From Bradyrhizobium sp. CCGUVB1N3 (GTDB lineage Bacteria; Pseudomonadota; Alphaproteobacteria; Rhizobiales; Xanthobacteraceae): DNA of 64,000 bases. Below, piece after piece: positions 52,006 to 61,041 of this stretch (positions are counted from its first letter, which is position 1; each line of letters opens with the position of its first letter). The position numbers were made by a program, and so were the translations under genes. The notes beneath the pieces are model-generated. The model had not been told where the DNA came from. It saw nothing but the letters and a program-made list of their open reading frames with translations, and did not search any database. The stretch spans positions 4,216,001 through 4,280,000 of the forward strand of contig NZ_JANADR010000001.1 of the NCBI RefSeq assembly GCF_024199925.1. Direction: 5' to 3'.

Positions 52006-52968
52006 TCAGGGCGCAGATTTGCGCGCCGGCAGAACCGCGCCGGCACTGGTCAGCACGAGCAAGCGCCCATTGTCGCTTTTGATCTCCTCGATCCGACCGA
52101 GGCCCGGCACCTGTTGTCCGAGAATGGACTCGACGACACCGTTCGGCCCCTGAAGGATCGCGATGCCTTCATAGGCCTGACGAACCGACCAGCCCTTGAC
52201 CACCTTCTTCGAAAGGGTCGCGTGCTCCGACGGCGGGACCGAACCGGTGATCTCGGTACCAGGGCCTGCCGACGCCACGACCGCCATGGGCTGGGCGGCA
52301 GCCGCCGTCTGAGAGGCGACGGGCGCCGGCGCAGGCGTCTGCACCTGAGCCAGCTTCTCGAGCTTTGCGGTCGAGGCCGAATTGACGCGCTCGATGCGAT
52401 CGAGATTCTCGGCGAAGCGGCCGAAGCGATCGCTCGTCGTCTTGCTCGAGAGATCGACGGCGGTCCGCAAGCCGTCGAGATTCTCCGAGACGCCGGAAAC
52501 CTGACGGCGCAATTGCGCGACCGTCTCGCGCAGATTCCTGATCTCGGCGCTGGTCGCCGCATTGGTCTGGCTCGGCTGCGTGGTCAGATAGGCGATGACG
52601 CCGGTGCAGGCGCTGACCACCAGACCAACCGCGACCGCCAGCGTCGCAAGCGGCGCCACCCAGGAAGGGCGCGGCGCCGGTGGCTTGGAGACGATCACCG
52701 CCGGCCGCACGGCGACCGATGCGGGCTTCGGTATCGCCATCTTGTCCAGCCGCGCCTTGGCGCGAATGCGCTTGAGCCCGTCGAGTGCTTCCTTTGCCAG
52801 TGCTTCATCCGCAGCGACAGCAGACGCATTCTTGGAGCGAGCCTGAGGCGCGGCAGCAGCGCGCGGCGAAGGGCCCTTGCCTTTCGGATCCTGCGCGTCA
52901 CGTCGCTGCGTTGCTGCCCCCGACATGTCTGCCGGTCCATTCGGACGAGCCTGTCCATCGGACGACAT
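52006..52968 (-). CDS. Single-pass membrane protein with periplasmic coiled coil, unknown function
   Basis: 320 aa. A polar, basic cytoplasmic part of about 100 residues has a proline-rich end (KPPAPRPSW). One membrane segment follows near residues 103-128 (VAPLATLAVAVGLVVSACTG), then a coiled coil (AEIRNLRETVAQLRRQVSGV and on to about residue 205), an Ala/Pro linker and a small C-terminal domain near 240-320 (GWSVRQAYEGIAILQGPNGV). Similar proteins occur in other bradyrhizobia without a function. GGAG lies about 9 bases before the ATG at 52968. It sits between a MarR gene and the flagellar regulator ftcR, but no flagellar similarity is visible. Confidence 0.72.
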   Translation of the reverse strand: MSSDGQARPNGPADMSGAATQRRDAQDPKGKGPSPRAAAAPQARSKNASAVAADEALAKEALDGLKRIRAKARLDKMAIPKPASVAVRPAVIVSKPPAPRPSWVAPLATLAVAVGLVVSACTGVIAYLTTQPSQTNAATSAEIRNLRETVAQLRRQVSGVSENLDGLRTAVDLSSKTTSDRFGRFAENLDRIERVNSASTAKLEKLAQVQTPAPAPVASQTAAAAQPMAVVASAGPGTEITGSVPPSEHATLSKKVVKGWSVRQAYEGIAILQGPNGVVESILGQQVPGLGRIEEIKSDNGRLLVLTSAGAVLPARKSAP

Positions 52969-53793
52969 TTCAAAATGCTCCGTCTCGGTTCTTCTCACCG
53001 TGGCGAAGCTAGAATGCCAAGCTTGTCCGAAACCGGCGCGAATGGCCGTGCGTCATGCGAGGTACGACACAACCGAGTGTAGTGCGTCGGCACGGACGCG
53101 CTACAGTGCGGCATCAAAGCAACAGCGCGATCACGATTTGCGTTTGCCGCGCTTGTCTAGCGTCACCTGAGTCAAATTGGCGCACCCGCCTCGCAGGCTC
53201 AGGTGTCGATGCAGGCGTCAAAATCCGCTGCAAATGCGGATGCACGCAACTGCACAAAATCCCCGTGATTTCACGGTGTCGGCGACGGATCGATCTGGCA
53301 CGCGGCAAATCTAGTAAGGACGCTTAATCAACTGCTACGTTCGGAAACATCAAGAAGCAACCAGCAAAAACAAACAGCATCAAACCCGCATACCAAGAGG
53401 TTTGTTCCGCGCGCTTGATCGGAATTCGGCAATTGTTACGGTCCTACTCAAGTGATTCTCGCCAGTTGGCGAGGAGAACGACACGGTTCAGCAGCGTTCG
53501 GACGCAATCCGTAACTCGACGCAGTCGGTCCAGGTCGTTTCTCGTCTGCTCCGCGAGGCCGTCGTAAGGCGCTCGCCGAGCCTCACTTCGTAAGCGTTCA
53601 GTATCGAGTGGCGTAACAGGCCTGCAGACCGCAGGCGCTGAATGCGTAGGGCTGCCCGCGAACATCATCACCGAACCATAACAAGCGTTCGCGGGGGAAT
53701 GTCGTCAAACAGCATGGCCGTTCGTTCCGCCGGGGCATCACAGAAGTCTTCCCGGCGGGATCTCAGCGAGTGCGAAACAGGGGCGAAAGACTG
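52969..53793. other. Long non-coding region upstream of ftcR
   Basis: These 825 bases hold no convincing gene and are less GC-rich than the rest. CCGTGA-TT-TCACGG at 53263-53276 is a perfect palindrome, and ATCCGC-N7-GCGGAT near 53223-53241 another. The region may hold the promoter and leader of ftcR or a small RNA. A 75-codon frame on the minus strand (53444-53671) has no ribosome site and is not called. Confidence 0.45.
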
Positions 53794-54564
53794 ATGTATA
53801 TAATCGTTGACGATCGCGAAAGCGTGGCGAACAGCTACATTGCAGGGCTCGTTCGTGAAGGCGTTTCGTCGATCGGCTTCTCCTCCGGAGAATTCTGGGA
53901 TTGGCTGCAATCCGCAAGCGAAGCGGATCTCGAGGCCGTCGACGCCTTCCTCCTGGGGGATGTCGATGCGCGCGGAAGCCTTCCGCGCGCGGTACGAAAG
54001 CGATCATCGGCTCCGATTATCGCATTGAGCGGACTGAAGATGCTCAAGAACACGCTGGAGCTGTTCGAGGCAGGCGTCGACGACGTCGTGCACGTTCCTA
54101 TCCACCTGCGCGAGATTCTCGCCAGGACCGCGGCGATCGCGCGCCGCCGGATGGGCGACAGTCCGCGGCCCTGCGAGACCAGAATCCAGGTCTTCTTCAA
54201 CGGCCGCGACCCGGAGATCGGCGGGCATGCGCTAACGCTGCCCCGCCGCGAGCTGCGCATCCTTGAATACATGGTCGGCAACCACGGCAAGTGGATCACG
54301 AAGACGCAGATCTTCAATGCGGTCTACGGCATCTTCGAGGCGGCCTATGACGAGAGCGTCATCGAGAGCCATGTCAGCAAGCTGCGCAAGAAGCTGCGCG
54401 ATCGCCTCGGCTTCGATGCCATCGTGGCGCGGCGCTACGTCGGCTATCGGCTCGACATCCCCGTGAGCGAGACCATCGACGAGCCGATCGGGGAACTCCA
54501 GGACGTCGGCATCCTCCTCAACCGGCCGCATGCCAGCCCGGCCGCATACACCGCCGGCGGCTAG
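53794..54564 (+). CDS. ftcR: Flagellar transcriptional regulator FtcR/Rem (LfdR-like)
   Basis: 256 aa. It begins MYIIVDDRESVANSYIAGLV, the wording of the FtcR/Rem family, and ends with an OmpR-type winged helix (LPRRELRILEYMVGNHGKWI, ESVIESHVSKLRKKLRDRLG). The receiver keeps the acidic pair Asp6-Asp7 and an Asp at 56 (AFLLGDVD) in the place of the phospho-acceptor, but the conserved Lys before Pro is Val101 (VVHVPIHL). Rem in Sinorhizobium and LfdR in Bradyrhizobium activate the lateral-type flagellar genes. It converges with the operon it should control, which begins beyond 64 kb. The start at 53794 is chosen by family length; an in-frame ATG at 53770 adds 8 residues. Confidence 0.88.
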   Translation: MYIIVDDRESVANSYIAGLVREGVSSIGFSSGEFWDWLQSASEADLEAVDAFLLGDVDARGSLPRAVRKRSSAPIIALSGLKMLKNTLELFEAGVDDVVHVPIHLREILARTAAIARRRMGDSPRPCETRIQVFFNGRDPEIGGHALTLPRRELRILEYMVGNHGKWITKTQIFNAVYGIFEAAYDESVIESHVSKLRKKLRDRLGFDAIVARRYVGYRLDIPVSETIDEPIGELQDVGILLNRPHASPAAYTAGG

Positions 54565-54632
54565 CCGAGAGCCTAGATCAGGCACGGTCCCTGCGCTCAG
54601 GTCGCGCAGGCACCGTGTGCCTGTCCATTCTC

Positions 54633-54712
54633 CGTCATTGCGAGCGCGGCGAAGCAATCCAGAATCCCTCCGCGGAGACAGACTGGATTGCTTCGCTGTG
54701 CTCGCAATGACG
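54633..54712. repeat. Intergenic palindromic repeat, family A (clean copy)
   Basis: CGTCATTGCGAGC ... GAAGCAATCCAGA faces TGGATTGCTTCGC ... GCTCGCAATGACG, giving an 80-base near-perfect palindrome. It is the same family as 1968-2090. It lies between the convergent ftcR gene and the end of the flagellar operon and may act as a terminator for both. Confidence 0.8.
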
Positions 54713-54737
54713 AGGAGGAGAGATCTGCTCTTTCCAG

Positions 54738-55193
54738 CTACGGCTTGGGCTGGAATTCGTCGCGCGAGACGTAGTTGAAGTCCTCGACCAGGACGTCCTG
54801 AATGACGTCGGCCTGCATGCGCTCGTTGACGCGTTGCTTGATGGCGGCTGTCAGGATGGACAGGTCGTAACGGGCGAGCTTCCTGAAATCCAGGCGATCG
54901 TCCGCATAGATCTTGCGGAAGGCTTCATCGACGACGAACGGATCCGGCGGAACGGTGAGCTGATGCATCGTCCGCGCCTCGACTGTGTAGACAAACCGCG
55001 CGACGATGTAGCCCTGCACGCTGCCGTTCTCGACCATCGGCACGCTAAGCGCTCGCGTTTTCTGGTACTGGAGGCCGTCAAGGTACTCGTCCTTGTGGAT
55101 CAAGCCACCGTTCTCCTTCCAATAGGCGACCGCGTAGCTTCCGCCCGCGGTGAGAATGCATACCCAGAGCCCGGTCAAGAGCAGCCTGATCAT
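54738..55193 (-). CDS. Membrane-anchored flagellar-operon protein, FliL-like
   Basis: 151 aa. One N-terminal membrane segment (LLLTGLWVCILTAGGSYAVA) anchors a periplasmic domain. The region GYIVARFVYTVEARTMHQLT and the final NERMQADVIQDVLVEDFNYV recall FliL, which stabilises the stator around the motor. It is shorter and more diverged than classical FliL, so the name is tentative. Its ATG overlaps the stop of the FlgN-like gene (ATGA). It is the last gene of the operon. Confidence 0.6.
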   Translation of the reverse strand: MIRLLLTGLWVCILTAGGSYAVAYWKENGGLIHKDEYLDGLQYQKTRALSVPMVENGSVQGYIVARFVYTVEARTMHQLTVPPDPFVVDEAFRKIYADDRLDFRKLARYDLSILTAAIKQRVNERMQADVIQDVLVEDFNYVSRDEFQPKP

Positions 55194-55681
55194 TTGCCCT
55201 CCTGCGAGGTCCTGCCGCTATAGGTGCCGTCCGACTCGGCCTCTCTGATCGCCCGCACGATGATTTCGGCCACCTCGCGCACCGCGTCGTAGTGCATCTC
55301 GAGGACCGCGCGGTTCTTCTCGAGCTTCCGCCGCAGATTCTGAATTTCGTCGGTGACCTCGGCCTCCACGCCGAGGTGGAGCTGCGCGCGTATCAGGCGA
55401 ACGAATTCCAGCATGCTGCGGCTCTTGCGCGTGCTGAAATCATCGAAATCGATCTTCTTGCCCGTCTGGAGTGCGAGCGTCTCCTCCTCGATGACGCTCT
55501 CGAGCCGCCGGATCGCCGCGAGCAGGCCACGCACCTCGTCGGACTTGGAGGGATCGACCGGCGCGGGCGAGGGCTCGGCGCGCACATCCGGCAGATGCAC
55601 GGGTAACGCCGCTCCGCCCAAGCCGACGGTCTCCGTGTCCCGCTGCTCCACCATGCTCGTCGCGCGTTCTTCTGCCTGCAT
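55190..55681 (-). CDS. FlgN-like flagellar chaperone protein
   Basis: 163 aa. After a flexible N-terminal part rich in Pro and Ala comes a long helical region (LLAAIRRLESVIEEETLALQ, KKIDFDDFSTRKSRSMLEFV) typical of FlgN-type export chaperones for the hook-filament junction proteins FlgK and FlgL, both encoded in this operon. The similarity is by layout and pattern rather than by strong motifs. GGAGG lies 8 bases before the ATG. It is coupled to the following gene by an ATGA overlap. Confidence 0.62.
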   Translation of the reverse strand: MQAEERATSMVEQRDTETVGLGGAALPVHLPDVRAEPSPAPVDPSKSDEVRGLLAAIRRLESVIEEETLALQTGKKIDFDDFSTRKSRSMLEFVRLIRAQLHLGVEAEVTDEIQNLRRKLEKNRAVLEMHYDAVREVAEIIVRAIREAESDGTYSGRTSQEGK

Positions 55682-55719
55682 CTCAAATCACCTCCCCACT
55701 CATTTCAAGTCCGCCCAGA

Positions 55720-56202
55720 TCATCCGGCCTTTCCCGACTTGCCATCGGCAGATGCCGGATGCGCAGCCGCAAGCTGCCTCGCAATCCCGATCCCCTTGCC
55801 TTGCGCGAGCTGGTTGCCGAGCTGCTCGGCCAGCATCGAGCGCCAAATGCCGCCCGCGGTGCCCTTGCCGAACAGGTCCTGCGCATTCTGCGGCAACATC
55901 GTCTCGACGAAAACCTGGAGAACGAAAGCCTCGAACTTGCGGTAAACGTCGCCCGAGGACGGCGCCTTGATCACCCGCACCGGTGCGACCGCATTCGAGG
56001 AGTCGAGCGAGGCCTCTGGCGGCTTTGCCGCCGCCTGATCGCCTGCGACGCTCGCGACCCTGGCGACCTCGGTTTCCGTGGCAGCGAAATCGGTGCCCGA
56101 CGACTTCAGCGCATCGAGCTTCGCGATGGCCGCACGCTGCGTCACCGGGTCGGCGGCCTCCAGGACGTCGAGGACAACGTCGGGTGTCGGTGTCACGATC
56201 AT
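55720..56202 (-). CDS. Rod-binding protein, FlgJ N-terminal-like
   Basis: 160 aa. The C-terminal half contains YRKFEAFVLQVFVETMLPQN, FGKGTAGGIWRSMLAEQLGN and QLAQGKGIGIARQL, the signature of the FlgJ rod-binding domain. The peptidoglycan hydrolase domain of enterobacterial FlgJ is absent, as is normal in alphaproteobacteria. The protein acts in the periplasm as a cap for rod assembly. I chose the ATG at 56202, with GGAG 8 bases upstream. Confidence 0.78.
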   Translation of the reverse strand: MIVTPTPDVVLDVLEAADPVTQRAAIAKLDALKSSGTDFAATETEVARVASVAGDQAAAKPPEASLDSSNAVAPVRVIKAPSSGDVYRKFEAFVLQVFVETMLPQNAQDLFGKGTAGGIWRSMLAEQLGNQLAQGKGIGIARQLAAAHPASADGKSGKAG

Positions 56203-56215
56203 GCATCGGCTCCGT

Positions 56216-56620
56216 CTAGCTGCTTGTGGAGGTCCAGTCGCGCACACCGGCGTGCGCGCCGGTGATCTCCTCGAGGATGCGCATCTCCACCTCGCGCTGC
56301 TTGCTCGCGATCACGCCTCTTGCGACCTGCTCGAGATGTTTCACGCGCCGGCTTTGCGCATGGACCTGGCCGAGCTGCTTCTCGGCTTCGGCCTGGACGG
56401 CGCGAGCGCCGGCGCTGGTGGCCGCAAGACGCCGCGAGATCGAATAGCTCGACGAGCCGGCCGGCAGCTCTGCGCCGTTGAGGGTTTCGACCAGATAGAC
56501 CTCTTCGTCCTGCAAGTGCTGCTCCCGCTGCCTCAGCTGCACGAGCTGCCATTCCGAGAGCCGGAGCTGCAGTTTCATCAGCGAGACCATGCGCGTGACC
56601 CTTTCCGCACGTGACGTCAT
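56216..56620 (-). CDS. FliJ-like coiled-coil flagellar protein
   Basis: 134 aa, almost wholly helical and charged (LQLRLSEWQLVQLRQREQHL, then AVQAEAEKQLGQVHAQSRRV). Size, position after fliR and helical nature suggest the FliJ role: a stalk that links the FliI ATPase to the FlhA gate. There is no strongly conserved motif, so the assignment is by analogy. It begins 3 bases downstream of the fliR stop. Confidence 0.55.
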   Translation of the reverse strand: MTSRAERVTRMVSLMKLQLRLSEWQLVQLRQREQHLQDEEVYLVETLNGAELPAGSSSYSISRRLAATSAGARAVQAEAEKQLGQVHAQSRRVKHLEQVARGVIASKQREVEMRILEEITGAHAGVRDWTSTSS

Positions 56621-56623
56621 CGA

Positions 56624-57376
56624 TCATTCCGCGAGAAACGACGTCACGCCGATCATGAACTGCGTCAGGAGCTCATCGCTCGTCAGATAGAGCAGCAAGA
56701 GCCCGCCGAGCAGGACGAACGGCACCGAGATGAAATAGACAGGGATGGACGGCGTCAGCTTGTTGACGAGGCCGACGGCCAGATTGACGATGACGGAGTA
56801 GACGATGAAGGGGCTCGTGATCCGCAGCGTCAGCACGAAGGCTTCGGAAAGGCGGTTGACGAGCTGCGAAAGCGCGACATCGCCGCCGAGCCTGTCGCCG
56901 GGATGCCAGACCTCGTAGGAATTCATGAGTCCCCTCAGCACCTGCCAGTGCTGGTCGGTCATGAAGAACAGCGTGGTCACGGCCGCCATGATCAGCGGAA
57001 CCAGCGCCGGCGCCGGATCGGTATCGCCGACCGGTGTTCCCGGAATGTTGGAAAGCCCGATCGCACCCGCCATCGCGGTCGCCATGGTCTGAAGCGCAAG
57101 AAAGAACACGCGCCCGGCGATGCCGATGATGCTGCCGGTGAACAGCTCCGAGCCGATGAGCGAAGCCAACGTGAGCGGCTGCGCGTCTGCCAGGAGCGGC
57201 TTCAGCGTCGCGACCAGGATCGGCGCCAGCGCGAAAGTGGTGACGATCGCGACGAACAGGCGGATCTGAACGGGAATGTTGACGCTGGAAAAGCCGGGCA
57301 CCAGCATCAGGCAGGCGCCGATGCGACAGAACACGATGAAGGTGGCCAGAACGCTGTCCGCAAGACCACTGATCAC
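56624..57376 (-). CDS. fliR: Flagellar biosynthesis protein FliR
   Basis: 250 aa, the usual length. About six membrane segments are seen, with [20 protein letters not shown] near the N terminus, [20 protein letters not shown] in the middle and [20 protein letters not shown] near the C terminus. It is part of the export gate with FliP, FliQ, FlhA and FlhB. The start is a GTG that overlaps the flhA stop (GTGA). Confidence 0.93.
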   Translation of the reverse strand: MISGLADSVLATFIVFCRIGACLMLVPGFSSVNIPVQIRLFVAIVTTFALAPILVATLKPLLADAQPLTLASLIGSELFTGSIIGIAGRVFFLALQTMATAMAGAIGLSNIPGTPVGDTDPAPALVPLIMAAVTTLFFMTDQHWQVLRGLMNSYEVWHPGDRLGGDVALSQLVNRLSEAFVLTLRITSPFIVYSVIVNLAVGLVNKLTPSIPVYFISVPFVLLGGLLLLYLTSDELLTQFMIGVTSFLAE

Positions 57377-59454
57377 GACACCGCTCCAAGCGCCCTGATC
57401 TCGGCGCTGCGCGCCACCTCGACATGCGACAGGATCGGCAGGGTCGGGAACACCCGCTCCAGGATCATGCGGACATAGGGACGGGCTTCCGGGGTCACCG
57501 CCAGTACGACGCTGGTGCCCTTCTCGGTGATCTTTCTGACGGCCGCGCTCGCCTCGGTCGCGAATTGCTCGATCAGGCGCGGATCCGCGTCGAACTCGAC
57601 CACGTCGCCCTTGGCGTCGCGCTTCAGGCTCTGGTGAAATGCGAGGTCCCAGCGATTGCCGAGGCGCAGCACGTTGAGCACGCCGCTGTCGGAGAGGTCG
57701 CCGCAAATCTGCTGGGCAAGCCGCATCCGCACGTGCTCGGCGACCTGCTCGGAGCGCCGCACATGCGGCGCGATCTCGGCGATCGCCTCGAGGATGAGAT
57801 GGAGATTCCGGATCGAGACGCGCTCGGCGAGCAGGATCTTCAGGATCGCCAGCAGCCCGGAATATGAGATCTGCGACGGACAGAGATCTTCGACCAGGCG
57901 CTTGTATTCGGGGTCGAGCCGGTCGAGCAGGCCGCGCATGTCCTTGTAGGACAGGAGCTGGGCGAGGTTCGCCCTGATGACCTCGCTCAGATGCGTGAGC
58001 AGCACCGACAGATTGTCGACCGGCTTGCAGCCCTGCCGCTTGACCTCGTCCGTGAAGGCCTCGGTCACCCACAGCGCCTTCATCCCGAAGGCCGGCTCGA
58101 TCACCTCGTCGCCGGGCACGTCGGGCTTGCCGTCCTTGTCCACCAGCACCATCACCTCGCCGAGCCGCAGCTCGCCATGGGCGATCCGCGTGTCGTGGAT
58201 GCGGATCTGATAGCCCTTGGGATCGATCGACAGGTTGTCGGTGAGCTTGATCTCCGGGATCACGAAGCCGTACTGCTTGGCGAACTTCTTGCGGATCTTG
58301 GCGACGCGATGAGCGAGCTCGCCGCGCGAGCCGAGCAGATGAACCGAGAGCTGGCTTCCCAGCGAGAGCTCGATCTCCGCCGTCTTCAGCGATTCCTTGA
58401 CGGATTCCTTGGCCTCGGCCTGGGCCCGCTCGTCGGCCTTGCGCGCCTCCGCCTTGCGCTGCTCGGCCGCCTGGCGCCTGGGCAGCGAATAGCCGACGAA
58501 GGCCATGACGGCGCCGAGCAGCGCGAAGGGCAAGAGCGGCAGCCCCGGCATCAGCGCCAGCACGAACATCATCAGCGCGGCTGCCGAGACGGCGCGCGGG
58601 TAGCCGCCGAGCTGGCGCAGCACGGCCTGCTCCGCCGATCCCCTGGTGCCGCCCTTGGAGACCAGGAGGCCCGCCGACAACGAGACGATCAGCGCCGGCA
58701 TCTGCGACACCAGGCCGTCGCCGACCGACAGCTTGGTGTAGACATCGGCTGCGCGCGCGAGCGTCAGGCCATGATGCGTGACGCCGATGACGATGCCGCC
58801 GAAAATGTTGATCGCGGTGATGATCAGGCCCGCAATGGCGTCGCCCCGCACGAATTTCGAGGCACCGTCCATCGCACCGAAGAACGCGCTCTCTTCCTCG
58901 AGCTCGCGGCGCCGGCGCTGCGCCTCCTTGTCGTCGATCAGGCCGGCGGACAGATCGGCGTCGATCGCCATCTGCTTGCCGGGGATGGCGTCCAGGGTGA
59001 AACGGGCGCCGACCTCGGCGATACGGGTCGCGCCCTTGGTGATCACGACGAAGTTCACCGTGACCAGAATCGCGAAGATGATCAGGCCGATGACGAAATC
59101 GCCGCCCATGACGAACTTGGAGAATCCGGCGACGACGTAGCCGGCGGCCTGTTCGCCCTCCCCGCCCCGCGACAGGATCAGGCGGGTGGTCGCAATGTTC
59201 AGCGCCAGCCGCAGGATCGTCGCGATCAGGAGCACGGTCGGGAAGGCCGAGAAGTCGAGCGGGCGCTGGATCCACAGCGCAACCATCAGGATGAGCGCCG
59301 AGAGCGCGATCGAGACCGCAAGGCCGAGATCGATCAGCATCGGCGGGATCGGCAGGAACAGGATCGTAAGCATGACCACGATGCCGCCCGCGAAGAAGAC
59401 GTCCGCGCCAAGTCGTCGCGGGGTCGGCAGGCTCGCAGTCAACGTATCGGCCAT
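57373..59454 (-). CDS. flhA: Flagellar biosynthesis protein FlhA
   Basis: 693 aa, full length. The N-terminal half has about eight membrane segments and the FHIPEP-type signature ([20 protein letters not shown], then [38 protein letters not shown]). The C-terminal cytoplasmic half (from about 330) forms the ring that docks chaperone-substrate complexes. It energises export through the proton gradient. A long frame runs on the other strand of this gene, but it is a shadow. Confidence 0.96.
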   Translation of the reverse strand: MADTLTASLPTPRRLGADVFFAGGIVVMLTILFLPIPPMLIDLGLAVSIALSALILMVALWIQRPLDFSAFPTVLLIATILRLALNIATTRLILSRGGEGEQAAGYVVAGFSKFVMGGDFVIGLIIFAILVTVNFVVITKGATRIAEVGARFTLDAIPGKQMAIDADLSAGLIDDKEAQRRRRELEEESAFFGAMDGASKFVRGDAIAGLIITAINIFGGIVIGVTHHGLTLARAADVYTKLSVGDGLVSQMPALIVSLSAGLLVSKGGTRGSAEQAVLRQLGGYPRAVSAAALMMFVLALMPGLPLLPFALLGAVMAFVGYSLPRRQAAEQRKAEARKADERAQAEAKESVKESLKTAEIELSLGSQLSVHLLGSRGELAHRVAKIRKKFAKQYGFVIPEIKLTDNLSIDPKGYQIRIHDTRIAHGELRLGEVMVLVDKDGKPDVPGDEVIEPAFGMKALWVTEAFTDEVKRQGCKPVDNLSVLLTHLSEVIRANLAQLLSYKDMRGLLDRLDPEYKRLVEDLCPSQISYSGLLAILKILLAERVSIRNLHLILEAIAEIAPHVRRSEQVAEHVRMRLAQQICGDLSDSGVLNVLRLGNRWDLAFHQSLKRDAKGDVVEFDADPRLIEQFATEASAAVRKITEKGTSVVLAVTPEARPYVRMILERVFPTLPILSHVEVARSAEIRALGAVS

Positions 59455-59531
59455 AGGTCACCGGCAGGAGAATTCTGCCGCGCAATCTGCCGCGCAAAGC
59501 TTACGCGAGGATGGCGGCGGCACGCCGCGCC

Positions 59532-59798
59532 TCAGAATCCGTGCTCGATCCGCGCGTACACCATTTCGGTGAAGGTGGAGAGATGCGCCCCGATGAAGGA
59601 GCCGGAGACCGCCACGACAAGCAGGATGACGATGATCTTCGGAACGAAGGTCAGCGTCACCTCCTGGACCTGGGTCAGGGCCTGGATGAGCGCGATGATC
59701 GTGCCGACCAGCATCGCCGCGCCGACCGCCGGACCCGAGGCGATGATGATCGTCCAGATCGCCTGCTGGACGATGTCGAGGGCGTCCCTCTCGTTCAT
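59532..59798 (-). CDS. fliQ: Flagellar biosynthesis protein FliQ
   Basis: 88 aa with two membrane helices. ALDIVQQAIWTIIIASGPAV is the first and TFVPKIIVILLVVAVSGSFI the second, with GTIIALIQALTQVQEVTLTF between, the most conserved stretch of FliQ. It forms the outer part of the export gate with FliP and FliR. It begins 3 bases after the flgD stop and precedes flhA by 77 bases. Confidence 0.95.
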   Translation of the reverse strand: MNERDALDIVQQAIWTIIIASGPAVGAAMLVGTIIALIQALTQVQEVTLTFVPKIIVILLVVAVSGSFIGAHLSTFTEMVYARIEHGF

Positions 59799-59801
59799 GG
59801 C

Positions 59802-60218
59802 CTAGCTGATGGTAAGCCCGGCGCCGACCGGGATGCGCGTACCGTTCTCGAGCGTGGCGACCGCGCCGTCGGTGTTGATGGAGACCGAGGCGATCTTGCC
59901 GCTCACCGTCGTTCCACTGCTGTCGGTATAGCTCGCCGTGTGCCCGATCAACCCGTCGGCCTGGGACAGCGCCGAGGAGGAAAGCAGCGCGTCGAGCTTC
60001 GAATTGGTCTGCATGGCCTGCTCGACCGTCGAGAGCTGCGCGAACTGGCTCATGTATTGCGAGGTGTCCATCGGATTGGTCGGATCCTGGTTCTTCATCT
60101 CGGCGATGAGGAGCTGAAGGAAGGTGTTGTAGTCGACCGTGTTGGTCGCCGTCGTGGTGGTGGACCCGGTCGAGGTCGACTGCGTGCTGGTCGCGTCGGT
60201 TGCGCTGGTGACGTTCAT
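59802..60218 (-). CDS. flgD: Flagellar hook assembly protein FlgD
   Basis: 138 aa, the short form usual in rhizobia. After a low-complexity Thr/Ser head comes DYNTFLQLLIAEMKNQDPTN, PMDTSQYMSQFAQLSTVEQA, the FlgD signature that guides export and hook capping, and a short C-terminal beta part (ASVSINTDGAVATLENGTRI). It lies 14 bases after flbT. Confidence 0.95.
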   Translation of the reverse strand: MNVTSATDATSTQSTSTGSTTTTATNTVDYNTFLQLLIAEMKNQDPTNPMDTSQYMSQFAQLSTVEQAMQTNSKLDALLSSSALSQADGLIGHTASYTDSSGTTVSGKIASVSINTDGAVATLENGTRIPVGAGLTIS

Positions 60219-60232
60219 GAGTCTCTCCGCTG

Positions 60233-60643
60233 TCAGGCCGCCTCGAAGGGAACGTTGGTCGCAGAGCCGGCCAGGATCGCCTGCTCCACCGGGAACAGCG
60301 CCCGAATCCGCTTCAAGGCCTCGTAGTAACGGCTCGCTCCGACCAACTCGTCGATCGTGGCGAGGCCCTCCAGCATCTGCCGGTTCTCGCAGACCGCCTG
60401 CAGGGCGGCGTGATGCTGCCCGTAGAGCGCAGCCGCATCGACGATGTCGGTCGGGTTCATCAGCATGTGCTGGACGATGAAATAGAGCTGGCGCAGCGCC
60501 GTCGTGGCTTCAGCCGCCTGCATGACCTGGCCTTCCAGAAGGAACATCACGTCATTGACGAGCTCAAGCGAGACCTTCCGGTCCACACGCAGCACCGCCC
60601 CGTTGACGTAGATCCGCTCGCCCGCGCGCAAGGATATCTTCAT
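60233..60643 (-). CDS. flbT: Flagellar biosynthesis repressor FlbT
   Basis: 136 aa. It starts MKISLRAGERIYVNGAVLRV, the FlbT hallmark, and continues VSLELVNDVMFLLEGQVMQA and RQLYFIVQHMLMNPTD. In Caulobacter and rhizobia FlbT binds flagellin mRNA and limits its translation or stability. The ATG overlaps the flaF stop (TGATG), so flaF and flbT are coupled, as usual. Confidence 0.96.
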   Translation of the reverse strand: MKISLRAGERIYVNGAVLRVDRKVSLELVNDVMFLLEGQVMQAAEATTALRQLYFIVQHMLMNPTDIVDAAALYGQHHAALQAVCENRQMLEGLATIDELVGASRYYEALKRIRALFPVEQAILAGSATNVPFEAA

Positions 60644-60987
60644 CAGAGCGCGTCTCGGATCACGCGGTTGATCTCGACGAGCTGCACCACGTCGTTCGAT
60701 TTGTCCTCGCGCAGGCGATCGGCCTCCTTGATGACCCACAGGCCGATCGAGATGATGTCGGCGCGGAGCTGCTCGGGCAAGCCGTTGTCCGGATGCGAGA
60801 GATCCTCGATGAAGATCGCCCACAAGCGGCGGACATAAAGCAGGGTTTCGACCAGATCCTCGGTACTGAACAGACCCTTGCCAAGCCGCTCCAACCGGTC
60901 GATGCCGAGCGTCAAGGCCATCCGCTCGCGTCCTCGCGCCTCAAGGCTGCTGTCTTCCACGACCGCTTCATAAGCTTCAAACGTCAT
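60643..60987 (-). CDS. flaF: Flagellar biosynthesis regulator FlaF
   Basis: 114 aa. FlaF features are MTFEAYEAVVEDSSLEARGR, ERMALTLGIDRLERL and LLYVRRLWAIFIEDLSHPDN. FlaF acts with FlbT in flagellin synthesis and secretion in alphaproteobacteria. The ATG at 60987 fits the family length; its ribosome site is weak. The stop overlaps the flbT start. Confidence 0.94.
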   Translation of the reverse strand: MTFEAYEAVVEDSSLEARGRERMALTLGIDRLERLGKGLFSTEDLVETLLYVRRLWAIFIEDLSHPDNGLPEQLRADIISIGLWVIKEADRLREDKSNDVVQLVEINRVIRDAL

Positions 60988-61041
60988 CTGAACCACTCTG
61001 CGCAGGAAACCGAACGACAAGGCAACGGCCAACACTCCGGC

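Noticed and set aside
53444..53671. 75-codon open frame on the minus strand in the gap before ftcR
   Set aside because: No ribosome site, no family resemblance and no coding-style codon bias.
56624..59497. Continuous 957-codon minus-strand frame ending in FliR
   Set aside because: Only the last 250 codons are FliR-like; the earlier part is an alternate frame of flhA. The GTG at 57376 overlapping the flhA stop is the real start.
57991..59805. 604-codon open frame on the plus strand across flhA and fliQ
   Set aside because: Extremely charged (Arg, Asp, His, Gln) and antisense to canonical flhA and fliQ; a codon-bias shadow.
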